A stretch of DNA of 64,000 bases from assembly GCA_030704615.1 (NCBI GenBank), contig CM060731.1, positions 2,170,001 to 2,234,000 on the forward strand, given 5' to 3'. This document shows, piece after piece, positions 22,947-33,619 of the stretch. The notes beneath the pieces were generated by a model. The model was not told the DNA's origin, made no database searches, and worked only from the letters and a program-made list of their open reading frames with translations. Position 1 is the stretch's first letter. The number at the start of each line of letters is the position of its first letter. The translations under genes and the position numbers were made by a program. The stretch is from Takakia lepidozioides. Lineage: Eukaryota > Streptophyta > Takakiopsida > Takakiales > Takakiaceae.

Positions 22947-23977
22947 TTGCCAGGAACTTGGTCTAGTGTTGTGGATGGAAAAAGCGTGCATGTGGCTGTG
23001 GACATGATCATCGTGGACTGCCCAACAGGAATGCATGTACAGGGCTGTTTGGATGGTGTACAGGTTCCTCCCTGGAATGCTTTTGATAAACGGTATTGGG
23101 AGTATGCATTCTCCATTGCTAATGACCTGTTGGATGACAATGGATGCTTGGTGTTCTTGCAGGGCTCCGATGATTCCTTTGCATTGGAGCTCTTTTCTTA
23201 CTCCAGGGGCAGCTCTATTTCCGTATTATCAAGGAAATATACTTGCATCAATACCACCCCTCTACACACTCAGACAGGAAAGATAAAAATCATATCTCTT
23301 CAATATCTCATTGTTTGATGTTTCATCTTCCTACTCTCATACATATTATTAAACCATCCGGGTGCACTGTTTTTGTGGAAATGGCACGTCTAACAGACGT
23401 TCTTCCACGCCCATGTCCTCACCAAGCAAGGAGGACTATTCAAATTGCGTGAGTCTGGCAAAGTTGTGGACCCCCTTGCAGACCCTGTTGAGTTGGATGC
23501 CATCTACAACCACATTCCAGATGTTGCACTACCCATGCAAACTCCTCAACAAGCCTGGAGGGGTGCGCGAGACCGTAGTCCCGCCTTCATGCAAGTGTTG
23601 TTGGAGACATGCTCACCTCCTGACTCCCGCATTTTGGATATCACAGCTGGCACAAGTTTGCATTGGTCTCCATTTTGTAATTAAAATCTTCTGAGCTGAT
23701 TCATGATCATTAACTGTTATCCGATATAATATCATCATTGCATGTTTTTTTCCTGCAGGTTCTACATTTATTGCTGCCCGCGAGTCTGGACGTCACGTAT
23801 TTGGTCTTGAGGGGGACCAGACGTTGTATGCAGCACGTCTCTCTGTACTTCAAAATACTCAACCCGTTTTGGTTTCATCTGTGGTAACTCCAACCATTCA
23901 ACGTCCTGTGAGTTTGTTGGAACCCCCGCTCCTAAGGTGGCGCGCAAGCTTGGTCTTCATCTCGGCAGTACTTCCTA
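22947..23977 (+). other. beta-class methyltransferase-like domain of copy 1
   Basis: VDMIIVDCPTG (23,001-23,030 and just before) sits where N4-cytosine/N6-adenine methyltransferases have DPPY (motif IV). It is followed by W..FDKRYWEYAFSIANDLL and LVFLQGSDD. The later SPAFMQVLLETC..SRILDITAGT, continued after the intron by STFIAARESGRHVFGLEGD, matches motifs X, I and II (the family has LDPFAGSGTT...G.E.D). The order IV first, I last is that of beta-class enzymes such as CcrM, and of phage ParB fusions. Two key positions differ from the family: DCPT instead of DPPY, and TAGTSS instead of FAGSGT. Catalysis is therefore doubtful in this copy. Confidence 0.65.
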
Positions 23978-24349
23978 GTGAGTATGTCTCACCTCCATTC
24001 CCTTTGTTGCAATCTCAAAGCAAACCATTCCCATTTGATTTGTTAACATAAGTATACATGTATGTGTGATGCAGTGATGGGATTGTGCAGACCATCTACG
24101 ATAGTCTACCCCAAAGTCCTCTTTCATCGTTTTATCTACCTTCGTATGCCGAGTCCCAAGCTTTGCATTCAATACATCAACAACGTGATGTAGGTCTTTC
24201 CAATGATCTGTTGTTTGACCGAAGAGCAGCTATTGTTGGACAATCCGTGGATAGGTTGCGTAGAGTTGAGGCTTTCATGGATGTGTATGCCTCTGAATCA
24301 CAGGCTTATGACACGGATGATGAAGTATCAGCTGATGAGGTTATGTAGG

Positions 24350-25230
24350 TAATTAGAAATTACATATACAATACATTGTCCTCATTGTCAGTCCGAATTT
24401 TTTGTTATTTTTTATGATACATGTATTTCTCTCTAGTGTAAGGTAAAACAAATGGGGCAAATGACATGGTGTTGAAATCAGATTTCATGTTATCTTCCTG
24501 TCATTTGATTTATCTATGTAATAGTTTGTACATAGATCTCTACTGCATTTCATAGATCCCTTTACCTTAATGCAAGTTCGACATGCACTTCAGCACTATC
24601 AAATTTCATCATTAGTAAGATCAACCCTTATGAGGATTGTGGCATGTTATGTACACACAGGGTGACTATCTTTATCTCATTAGTGTTTCATTTCATTAGT
24701 GTTTCAAGTCTGAATGGGTAGTGTAGTGGTATGAACTAGGCTTGATACCCGATAGGTTGTGGGTTCTATCTCTGATGGACATTATGTTTTTGTAAAATAA
24801 AAATGTTTCAGAAGATAGATATATAGATACTGCAAAACCTATGTAACAAGCTCCCTAGCATTGTCAAGCTCCCTAGCATTTCCTTAGCATTGCTCCATTC
24901 TGAACTTCAAACTAGACTCCCACCATTGGAAGAGCCCGTACCTTCACCATTTGTATCTAACAAGGAGCCGTGCCTCGTCATTTTTTAATTTTTCGACCTT
25001 TTTTCTCATGTTGGAAAGCCATAAAAGCAACATATTCCTCTCCCATTCCTATACTCACCCATGTGGAATAATAATACAATGAATATGGAATATTCTATAT
25101 AGAATATTCTTATTCCATCCTTTGATATTTTGACTATGGACCCTAAGATTAGATGAATCACAATTATTTATTTATTTTTGGGTACCCTTATTTAAGTGTT
25201 GTGCATATAAAATTGTTCCTATGCATATCT
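24350..25230. other. 3' flank, A/T-rich, no gene
   Basis: Probable 3' untranslated and intergenic sequence. It contains a small tandem repeat AAGCTCCCTAGCATT (24,850-24,880) and the tRNA-like segment listed separately. No conserved protein is visible. Confidence 0.4.
24714..24775 (+). repeat. degenerate tRNA-like (SINE head) sequence
   Basis: GTAGTGTAGTGGT resembles a Pol III A box. GGTTCTATCTC, 31 bases later, resembles a B box (GGTTC plus a variable remainder). A tRNA gene is ruled out because no acceptor stem pairs. This is probably an old SINE fragment. Confidence 0.35.
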
Positions 25231-25261
25231 AAAATTTATATGCACGCATACATTCCTCCAT

Positions 25262-26053
25262 ATGCATGCATTTGTGTGCGCATATAGTATAGGCTACCTC
25301 GGAAATCTGAAGGCACAGCTGAAATGCACAAAAAACAAACTGGTCAGCAGACGAGTCGATTGGCTCATTCATGAACTCACAGATGATTTGCTCACTCATT
25401 ACTGGTATATGTCCTATGTCAAAACATATGGCTTCATCCATAACAAACGACTCGAAAGCTTTGTCTGTAGCTCTATTTTGTTTGCCAAACAGATTCCCGA
25501 TTGCAATGTGAACCTTCCGCAGATAGAAGGGGGCACCGCAGCTTGTTCATCTCCCTTCTCCAACAAACTGCCCGGACTTGTGACCAACATTTTGCAGTAT
25601 TCATCGATTTGAACTGTGAAATGTATTTGGGATGAGGGGACTACGTATACGGTTCACAATCCACAGTCCAACTGGAGGTGTTGCGATTGTCGTCATGCCA
25701 GCAAAGGAAATATGTGTGCGCATCAGGTGAAGGTCTTGCAAATGATGCACCCCAACTTGGAAGATGGCACCATAGCAAAATACTGTGGAAGCCTTATTGG
25801 TAGCAGGAGAGGAGGCCTTCATAGCTTGTTTGCACCACCTGAATCACCCACAACAATGCGCTCCAAAGCGCCTCCCCTTCCTACCACACAGAACTCATCA
25901 CCATATTCGTCTCAGAAAAGTCCAGGACTGCCATTGCTGGGATTGATATCCACTGAGTTCGAGCGCGTTCTCAACATGACAAGACAGAGCACGGTTTTGC
26001 AAGAACACCTTCTTGCTATGGTTACAGCAGCCAAAGGGAAAATTTACGATTGA
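25262..26053 (+). pseudogene. Mutator-like transposase C-terminal part with SWIM finger
   Basis: The first frame has RRVDWLIHELTDDLLTHYW and GFIHNKRLESF, typical of the region after the DDE core in Mutator-like transposases. After one stop near 25,610 it continues as WRCCDCRHASKGNMCAHQVKV, a SWIM zinc finger (CxC..CxH, 25,680-25,750), and a short tail. SWIM fingers bind DNA or protein at the end of such transposases. The rest of the enzyme is missing on this strand. Its N-terminal half lies on the opposite strand just to the right, which suggests an inversion or two elements meeting head to head. Confidence 0.7.
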
Positions 26054-26305
26054 CATCCATGGCTCCAAATCGATTGCCTTTGATCTTGCTGTGATGATGA
26101 ATGCAATTGGGATTCCATTCAACCACTGGTCGAGTACCATCATGGTGTATAGCGGGTACTACATAAACAACAGTCAATGTACAACAATTCAGGCAAATTT
26201 GAATGGAGAAAGTTGTGAGGACGACCTTTGTACGATGTGGGGATGCAGTATGGCAAGTACACCCTAAATCTGGCTTCAACGATTGTAATGAATTAAAAAG
26301 AGAGA

Positions 26306-27010
26306 TCACACCTTCTTCTCATTGGTTCCGAAGGTGGCGTCGCAAGCAACAATTCTATAATGGCCAAATTTCAACATTTGATCTCGCTGCCACGCTGTTT
26401 GTATGCCAAGAACGAATGGAAGATCAAGCTTGATGTCACTGGATGTCCAAGCCTCGTGGTTCTTTTCTTCTTGGTAGTAGAAAACACTTGCCATATTTTC
26501 ATGCACCCACATGCCGACACTCTGTGCATCATTTGGGTATTTTTTGAATGTCTCTTCATCGCATAGCTTCGCAATATTCCGTAGTCTTGGGAGAGGAGAA
26601 AAGTGTCACGGCTGACGTCCAACCCTTGCTCCATCAACTCCTTCACTCGCATGGGAGCCATTGCACTTCGGTTCAACTGATATGAAGGTCCATGGCATAT
26701 CTCACCTCTTCCATTTACATGTTGTTTCTCATAATAAACTATCTCCGCCATAGCAGGGTCTAGGTAGCATTGTTTGACAACAAATCGGCACATGCATCCT
26801 CTTTTCATGCCTTCTCCTGTTTTGTTGTTTGTAGTCCTTACTTGTTACGATTTTTGTCCTATGGATTCCGGCCCCACTCTAGGCTTCATCCCCCTTTTCT
26901 TGGCTGGATTTGCACGCCATTTCTTGGCACGCATAGCATAGATGTTACCTCCACAGTGTTTTGGGTATTGTCTTGTGGGCCATCGGCGTAGTGATACCTA
27001 CGCCAAAAAC
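26306..27010 (-). pseudogene. Mutator-like transposase N-terminal part
   Basis: Right to left: a basic start (AKKWRANPAKKRGMKPRV, near 26,940), then MKRGCMCRFVVKQCYLDP..AEIVYYEKQHVNGRGEICHG, a FAR1/MULE-type cysteine-histidine region. A helical segment with LLSQDYGILRSYAMKRHSKN follows, then VLGIQTAWQRDQMLKFGH and VACDATFGTNEKK, the start of the DDE core with its first Asp. It stops there. One frame change occurs near 26,480 and a stop near 26,815. It is likely the same family as the SWIM-bearing piece to its left. Confidence 0.75.
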
Positions 27011-27053
27011 ATGAGTGGCATTTTAGAATAGCTCTTATTATAAGCATCAGTGC

Positions 27054-27720
27054 ATGGCTAGTGGGATTGGACACAACCTGTACAGTCTAAAGCATTCATT
27101 TCGTTTTCATGAATCCTGGCATGCTCAGCAGGAATTCATACCTTGTAATGTTCATGGCACTATTGATGCGTGGTGCCTGAAGACTCCCAGCAGGCGTGCC
27201 TTTTTGTCGATGACTTTGGAAGGTGCATGGGGCCTCCTTCAAGGAGGACTCACCAGCAATGACGTCAACCACCCGATTCCAAGGGATATATGCAATTTCA
27301 GCTGTTATCTGATGAGGTATCTGTCCATGCCATTGGGACCTCCATTATGGTGTGTGAAAGTACCTGTCTTTGGTGTTTGTAGCAGACTTTGCAATTTACA
27401 AAGAAGGTGGGGCAAAATTTTGCCATCTTCAACCACCTCAGCCATGCTTACACAAACAAGATCCTTCTGAGTTTGCTGGTGTCTTCTTTCGCTGCCCTAT
27501 CCTGCCACAAACGTCGCACTCTTTTATTCTGCTGGCAGATTCTGGCATGTATAGCTAGTATATTTATGCATCAGACAACAAATTGTACCCTATGCAAGCA
27601 CCAACTTCTTTATGTGGGCCAAACATGCACACAATTGCAATTTACAATGGAATGCTTCATGAACAACTGGTGCAAGATACAACAACAATTCGATTTAGAA
27701 TGTGAATGCAGAGTGCCAAG
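27054..27720 (+). other. open stretch of unknown identity
   Basis: A frame of 138 codons (SLKHSFRFHESWHAQQEF, GTIDAWCLKTPSRRAF, LEGAWGLLQGGL) is followed by shorter frames. There is a possible GT donor near 27,350. I do not recognise a family. Placed directly behind the transposase start, it may be another fragment of the same element. Confidence 0.25.
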
Positions 27721-27729
27721 GTAGGGACG

Positions 27730-28405
27730 CGTTTCGAAAGCATGGAGAGAACGGAAATGCACGATGAGGGTAGCAAAACCCTCGATTGGGGTGGCAGTGT
27801 ATGTGACGACATGGCATATATCTGAACGTCCATTCATTTCCTCAGATTTGCCATTTGAAATTTGAATACATGTCAGAATGATTTTTGAAAGAGGGCATGA
27901 TGTGCTTGGGATAACCATGTATGCTTGGGATACCATGTACTATGGGAGATGGAGGACGATGCCATGCCCAGGATAGGAGGCGGGATGGGGATGCGGGTGA
28001 GGACATGTGTCATGTCCTGGCAGCGGGCACATGAGGCGCGGGGGTGTGCCGCGCGGTGTGCGGGCGACGGAGGCGGGGGTGGGCGGGGGGTCCTCACCGG
28101 CATGAACCCGCTCCCTCGCATTCAACTCCAGGCCCCATCTATTGCTTGGCGTACTTGTGTGGCTGGCTGTTACGCTGTATAATACGCAGATACAAACAAA
28201 GAGAAATCAGCCCTAGTTCTTTACGTTTGTGGTAGGGAAGGTACCAGGTGTCTGCAGCTCTGGTGTTAACCATTTTTATCACCGCAACACTAACACTAAG
28301 TGTGCACGGCCCTTAAGTGAAGTAAATAGCCGCATAGTAATAGTGCCTGTCCTGCGGTAACTAACATGCCACGAGGTCTACGATCGGGAGTCTGGGTGTG
28401 GACTG
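27730..28405. other. no gene recognised
   Basis: The stretch 27,960-28,110 is GC-rich with GGCGGG words. Open frames there are compositional and show no homology. The remainder is unremarkable. Confidence 0.4.
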
Positions 28406-28411
28406 CCTCAA

Positions 28412-29146
28412 CACGAAGTAGGGTAGAAGCACTCTTCATGGCGCAGGAAAATGGGTAAATGTAATAACTTTTTGTGCTTTAAACCTATGAGATCAAGTAA
28501 TACCTTAACAGAAAGCTCTTAAGATAACACAACTTTTCTTAATTGAAAGTTAAACGAGATTCTGACTTTATCTGCTATTAAAAGTGGATAGAAGTAGAGG
28601 ATGTCAATGTCAGCCTATGGCGCACCTTGTTCCTATCATGACTCATTCATATCTCATTAATATCTTTTCTACCTGAGATGATAACCAAAAAAGAAAACCA
28701 CCATTGGAAAGCGCTTATTGTGGCCCATCTTTTTGTAGTTGGAGCAATTTTCATTAGAGGACATCTACCTATAGCAATTTAAGGGTAAAACAAGTGGGCC
28801 CATCATGGCGCACAAGATATATTGCTTGTTTGGTACCTTGGACTTTAACCATTTTAACCATTTTAGGAAATTAAGATACCATTGGAAAGCTCTTGATGAG
28901 CCCCAGCATTTTGTAGTTGGAACAATTTTCAGTAAAGTTCATCTACCTAGGATAATTTGAGTGTAAAGTGATTTCATGAATGGCGTATTGTAGTTCATTC
29001 CTCTTTGGGTAAGCTTGCTGGCCTATCATGGCGCACCCCACCCTGACACGTTCCAAAACTGGGCATATTTTCTTGCACCATGGGCGCACTTTGAGCGCCA
29101 CTATGGGGCACATGCGCCAGGATCAGTGCTTCTACCCTACCTCGTG
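28412..29146. mobile_element. MITE-like element with 35-bp terminal inverted repeats
   Basis: The left end CACGAAGTAGGGTAGAAGCA and the right end, read backwards as CACGAGGTAGGGTAGAAGCA, pair over about 35 bases up to TGGCGCA. The interior has no protein. It has several TGGCGCA words and an imperfect tandem duplication: ACCATTGGAAAGC..TTTTGTAGTTGGA at about 28,700 and 28,880. This is a non-autonomous inverted-repeat element. No clear target-site duplication was found, so its superfamily is open. Confidence 0.7.
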
Positions 29147-29674
29147 AAAGTAATCTGCCAAACATTGCACTGGTGCTGAGAGAGAGAATGTGGCTCGTAT
29201 GACATTAAATTGATGACTATGAGAATACGTGGCTACATGGCAAACTCATTTGGATTGCATACGCATAAAGCAGTGTGTTAAGTGAGCTAAACGAGTCCCT
29301 CGTGCAGGCAGCTTCAAATGTACCTTTCTCTGTTTGAAACGTTCCGGTTAAGATCTAAGTTGGGCCACTCAATGTAATTTGTATAGATCCCTTCTTGCAA
29401 ACATCAGATATGGTATTACTGTAGCCGGGTATTTCTAGAAGTTAATCAGTACATATTGGAACATTGCATTTGGACCTCAAGGCTAGCTGGAACAAACTTG
29501 GGATCCTATGCTCAGGACTGATCACCTGATCCAGGCGTGATTCTTAGAGTTAAAACTAGTTCTGATTTATTCAACTTTAATCCCAGCGGTTTTTAGACTT
29601 TTAATCCAAGTGATTTCAATTTGGTAGCAGAGCGGTACACTAAACCAAGACACTTCAATATTCTGTAGCAGTTG

Positions 29675-32600
29675 TCAAAGAAGACCCTTCTCTTTGAATG
29701 AGGCGATGCAGTCGTCAAACATCACCTCAAGGGGCTTGAATTTGAAGTCAAGATGCTCCAGCTTGGCGGTGTTGAGGGTGTAGTATGGCATTGATGGTAT
29801 GTTTTCCAACCTGTAGAATGCACAGAAATGAAGCCTTCCGAGGATGTAAAATTCATGGGAGCCCTACAGGTTACTGAGTCGGAACCTTCTAAACAGGGAT
29901 CAGGGCCAGGCAGCTTTTGACTGCATAGGGGCCCAGTGATTCTAAACTGTTTTAGCTCATCCGTATTATCACATGATATGAAAAGATAAGAAAGCTCCTT
30001 TCACTTTTTGGCTGCATTTCCCATGATGATCACATGTGCAACCCAGAATGCAAAAACATACGGAACGTAAATTCAACTTAGTAGACACAAGTAGATGTTT
30101 ATCTACAGGCTTGTATTTGGTTAGTTAAGATACATGTACGTACGAGACTTAACCTAAAGTGGTCCACGTTGCATGAAGATGGTTTGGGCTAACTGGGCAG
30201 AAATGTACTTGGTTGGAATGGGGAAGGAGGGATAGCGAGAGGCCAGAAGATTGCACAGCTCTTTTGGTCCCATCTCCGTTGCAGAACAGATGTAGCGCCC
30301 ACTGGCAGATTGATCTTCAAATACCAAAATGTGAGCGCGCGCCACGTCGTCGACATGCACGTACCCCATTCGCCCATGCAGCGCGAAATTGGCGTCCCCT
30401 GCTCTTTCCAACTTCTATGTCAATGTGAGCTGGAATATGTTTCGAGCAAGGGGCCGGGCCATTACTCTCAACACCTGGTTACTCGACGTAATTTTAACAT
30501 TGTGATCTATTGACGAACTGCGTTCTCATACATCAGAACTGTCATAATAAATCTACCAGGGGTTTCCTTGGCAGAATGTCAATTTAACTCAAAACATAAA
30601 CATGCAGGCTCCCAAGCTGGAATAATTCCCTTGAGTTCTTGAGATAATTTGAAGGGCGGTCTGGAAGATATCTGCATGCATATAAGATCTTCTATTGCAT
30701 CGTCCAATCCCAGGTGGCAGTCGTGTGCGCTTAAGTCACACAGTCCATGCAACGTACTCAGAATGGGTCATAGACCTTACCTCTCAGAAGATTAAGGATG
30801 TCCATAGCAGTCTTAGAGATGTCAGACGGAAGCACAGGGCCGACGACGAAGCTGGGGAGCACCACCACTAAATCGAGTTGATGCCGTGCTGCGAATTTCC
30901 AAGCTTCTTTCTCCGCCAGTGTCTTGGCAACGGAATACCACATCTGTTGTGCCATTTGTTCCAATCAAATTATCTAGTCATTCCTTGATGTTTCGTAGAA
31001 ACTTAGCCTATGGGCCCCATGGCGACTACCGGTGCCCACAATCCCAAGCTACTCATCTCTATTTATATAACGTGATCATTTGCTCTCAGAAAGACAGGAG
31101 ATAACATGTCATTTTATGACTTAACTTATACTGGGTACAGAAGTGCACACTGCTCCAAGCGAACTCGTCCAATGGGATGTCAGAGCTGTACTCTCTATTG
31201 AAGCGAACAGCTGCAGATGAAGATGTCATTACAACACGCTTGATGCAGGACGTCTTGGAGCATGATTTCAGCACGTTGAGAGTTCCGAGAACGGCTGGGT
31301 CGATCATTTCAGCCTGATCAATTGCAGACACAGACTAATGTTAAGCATGGCTAGGGCATGAACGGATTAGTACAACCATCAAGTAATGGGAAATCGGTAA
31401 TAAGTGGTGCAGCGTCGAAAGCGTTATTTTTTTTTTTTCCCACACTACAAGGAGAAGGGAGAGATTTATTCACCGGAATTAACCCTCCGAAAGAAAGTAA
31501 TGGGCTAGGAAATGCCATTACAGATTGTTCGAGGCCGAACCGTCAACCTTTTGTTACTGGACACCTACTCCTATTGGCAGCATGATCCATCAAGTGAGCC
31601 TGATTAGCACTAGTAGCGCTCGTTCTTCTCAAGTTCTCCACGAATCAAATCTGAAAGCCACCAAAATTATACCTTAGGATCAGATTTTACTAAGACTATA
31701 GGTGTTGCAGTGTGGAAAACACCCTGACAGCCACTGACGGCGGCATCAAAGCTGCCCTCAGTGAGCAAGTCGGCTTTCACGAGCTCCAGGCGCTCCATGG
31801 CTCCAGGCAGTGCCCACAAGTGGGCTGTCTTTTGCACATTGCCTGCATGGCTCCTCCATGGCCCACGACATCAGAAACATAATTTGAATATAGTCTGGTA
31901 TAATTTGCAAGCTTTAATAAGCCTCTATCTGGTCTGGAGCAAAATTCTGTTTCTAAAACTAAGCCTTTGAAAAAATGGATCCATAGTGACCGAAATCTAG
32001 CACTCAGGACCAGTATCCCGGGTGCAAGATGCGACGTAAAAATGTCTTCGTTTGCAACATATCGAGATCATATCTAGTACATAAGTGCACAATCTTGATG
32101 TACTAAGTCACGGTATGCCCGCTTGAACCCGATACAGCAATGAAGAAATCCCTAAATTATTATTATTAATTTTCAAGTCTCTCGTAATGGTTCTCGGTGC
32201 ACCAAATTTACTACATGGATTCCTGAAACGCAAATGTACTGGAGCCCAAAAGCATCTTCAAAAGAGGCTGCTGGCTCTCATCTCTGTGTATACATGTTAT
32301 ATATCTAAAGGTCATTGGAAGCATTATATTGCAACTCGTTCAAAACCACTGTGACCGGATCAAAGCCAGAAATTTATAGTTAGAGGCTCATGCCCCTTGC
32401 GAGTACTGGCCCTTTGGAGGATACACATATATTGATCATAATATAAGCTCGAGAAACCAATGTAGAGAAGAGCCTAAGTTCCCCGCATACTGGCTATCCA
32501 TAGTGTTTATATCTTACGTTGAGAAAAGAGAAAATGGAGAAAACAACAGTGAGAAACAAGTGTACCGGGATCGCGTACAGTCCCACGGACACGGTAGCCT

Positions 32601-32704
32601 TCAGCGAGTAAGCACTTCACCAGCCAGGACGCCACGAATCCGGTAGCCCCCGTCACACACACAGTTCCTTTACACTTCGCAGGAGTGTCACCCAAGGACC
32701 CCAT
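29675..32704 (-). CDS. TKPR: tetraketide alpha-pyrone reductase-like SDR, six exons
   Basis: Exons: 32566-32704, 31673-31842, about 31125-31313, 30781-30943, 30209-30398 and 29675-29810. They add to 987 bases (328 residues plus stop), the usual family length. Exon 1 has the NADPH site [13 protein letters not shown] and RGTVRDPG. Exon 2 has [13 protein letters not shown] and VFHTATP. Exon 3 has GTLNVLKSC and [10 protein letters not shown] (catalytic Ser). Exon 4 has YSVAK (catalytic Tyr and Lys) and [10 protein letters not shown]. Exon 5 has [13 protein letters not shown] and SGRYICSA. Exon 6 has [26 protein letters not shown] and the stop. The [17 protein letters not shown] block and intron phases fit TKPR/DRL1 best among the DFR/ANR/CCR relatives. 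In flowering plants TKPR reduces tetraketide pyrones for sporopollenin in the spore or pollen wall. Splice sites are GT..AG except after exon 3, where no GT donor fits the phase (TATAAG then TTAAGT). The protein is otherwise intact. Confidence 0.85.
31435..31560. repeat. CACTA-like start inside TKPR intron 2
   Basis: A poly-T run is followed by CACACTACAAGGAGAAGGGA. It resembles a CACTA-type end, but no inverted partner is visible in the intron. It could be a small remnant or chance. Confidence 0.2.
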
Positions 32705-33185
32705 GTCTCAGAAATGTTCCGATCTACAGCAGTTTCAAAGAGAATTTAGAGGGATCATCACCTATAGATCTGGACAGGAATATTGTTGTGAGCTCACACT
32801 CAGGTCTGCCTTCCTCTTCTTCTCTTCTTGAGTAACCGCAAAATATAGAGATGAGAACTCAGAATCGGGAGCTATGAAATGATGTAAGGTTGAAAGAACA
32901 AGATGGAACGAAAGGGACAAGATGGAGGGTAGCTCAGTGAACTCCAATTTGATACTGATGCAGCTCCTTCTTCTCCTCCTCTTAGAGTGGCAGATTGATG
33001 ATCACAGGTGCGAGAGAGGTGCAGTGCGAGGAGAGTGTGTGAGGGGGGCTCGGCGGCGGCTGCTTTTACCTGCCATAGGCGGTTGGCCATGCGGAACGGC
33101 TCGGCGGTACCTGCGCGTCGCGGTGACCTACTCCTTTGTGACCGGCCACCGGAACCAGCAGGTCGTCTCCTTCCTTCCTTCATAA
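32705..33185. promoter_or_regulatory. 5' flank of the TKPR-like gene
   Basis: This is upstream on minus. The untranslated leader probably begins within the first 150-250 bases (CT-rich TCTTCTTCTCTTC near 32,810). I cannot point to a confident TATA box. A GC-rich block at 33,005-33,120 follows. Confidence 0.3.
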
Positions 33186-33189
33186 TTAC

Positions 33190-33615
33190 TAGGGTAGCCT
33201 GTGCCGTTGGCCCAAGCGTCAAGTGTCATCTTAAGCCCAAGTGCAATCTCCTTTGTATCCGAGCTTCTCTTATGTCGAGGCCCACCCCTAGGGTAGTTTG
33301 TGTGGTTAGCCCATGAATTGAAATCTAAGACCAAGTGTAATTTCCTATGTATCCTAGTGCGTCTCCTATGTCGAGGCCCATCTAAGCCCAAGTGCAATCT
33401 TCTATGTATCCAAGTGCATCTTCCATGTAGAGGCCCAAGTGTCCACTGTCATCTAAGCCCAAGTGCAATCTCTTATGTATCCAAGTGTGTCTCCTATGTA
33501 TCCAAAAGCATCTCCTATGTGCGTCTCCCATGTCGAGGCCCATCTAAGCCCAACCCATCTAAGCCTAGCGTGCAATCTCCTATGTAAGCAAGTACGTCTC
33601 CCATGTCAAGGCCCG
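33190..33615 (+). repeat. degenerate tandem repeats (AAGCCCAAGTGCAATCT..)
   Basis: Units of about 55-70 bases share AAGCCCAAGTGCAATCTCCT, ATGTATCCAAGTGCGTCTCC and TATGTCGAGGCCCATCT. They occur about six times with changing length. Open frames read across them (Pro, Cys and Ser repeats) but follow the repeat and are not taken as genes. Confidence 0.7.
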
Positions 33616-33619
33616 ATTA

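Larger units (their letters stand above)
20243..24348 (+). pseudogene. ParB-like / DNA methyltransferase-like fusion gene, copy 1
   Basis: Predicted exons: 20243-20884, 20998-21187, 21282-about 21,703, 21785-22012, 22197-22840, 22947-about 23,240, about 23,370-23655, 23759-23977 and 24075-24348. Most junctions have clear GT..AG ends in phase. Order of parts: a short acidic N-terminus; a ParB-like domain; a helical middle; a Lys/Arg-rich nuclear-import-like stretch (KRKSRKRKG) with a low-complexity linker; a beta-class methyltransferase-like domain; and a C-terminal helix ending in acidic DTDDEVSADEVM. The frame is broken near 20,318 (G run), 20,712, 21,905, 22,425, 22,765 and 23,915. In-frame stops occur at 21,504 (TAA) and about 21,570 (TGA). 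Homology and splice phase carry across the breaks, so the parent gene encoded one protein of roughly 900-1,000 residues. ParB-methyltransferase fusions are known in bacteria and phages. A spliced plant version inside mobile DNA is unusual. The first exon may be preceded by further unseen exons. Confidence 0.75.

Noticed and set aside
24714-24775. Functional tRNA gene
   Set aside because: Box-like words are present, but no acceptor, D or T stems pair.
29675-32704. Dihydroflavonol reductase or cinnamoyl-CoA reductase
   Set aside because: Same superfamily, but the [13 protein letters not shown] and GRYICSA blocks and the C-terminal [14 protein letters not shown] fit tetraketide pyrone reductases better.
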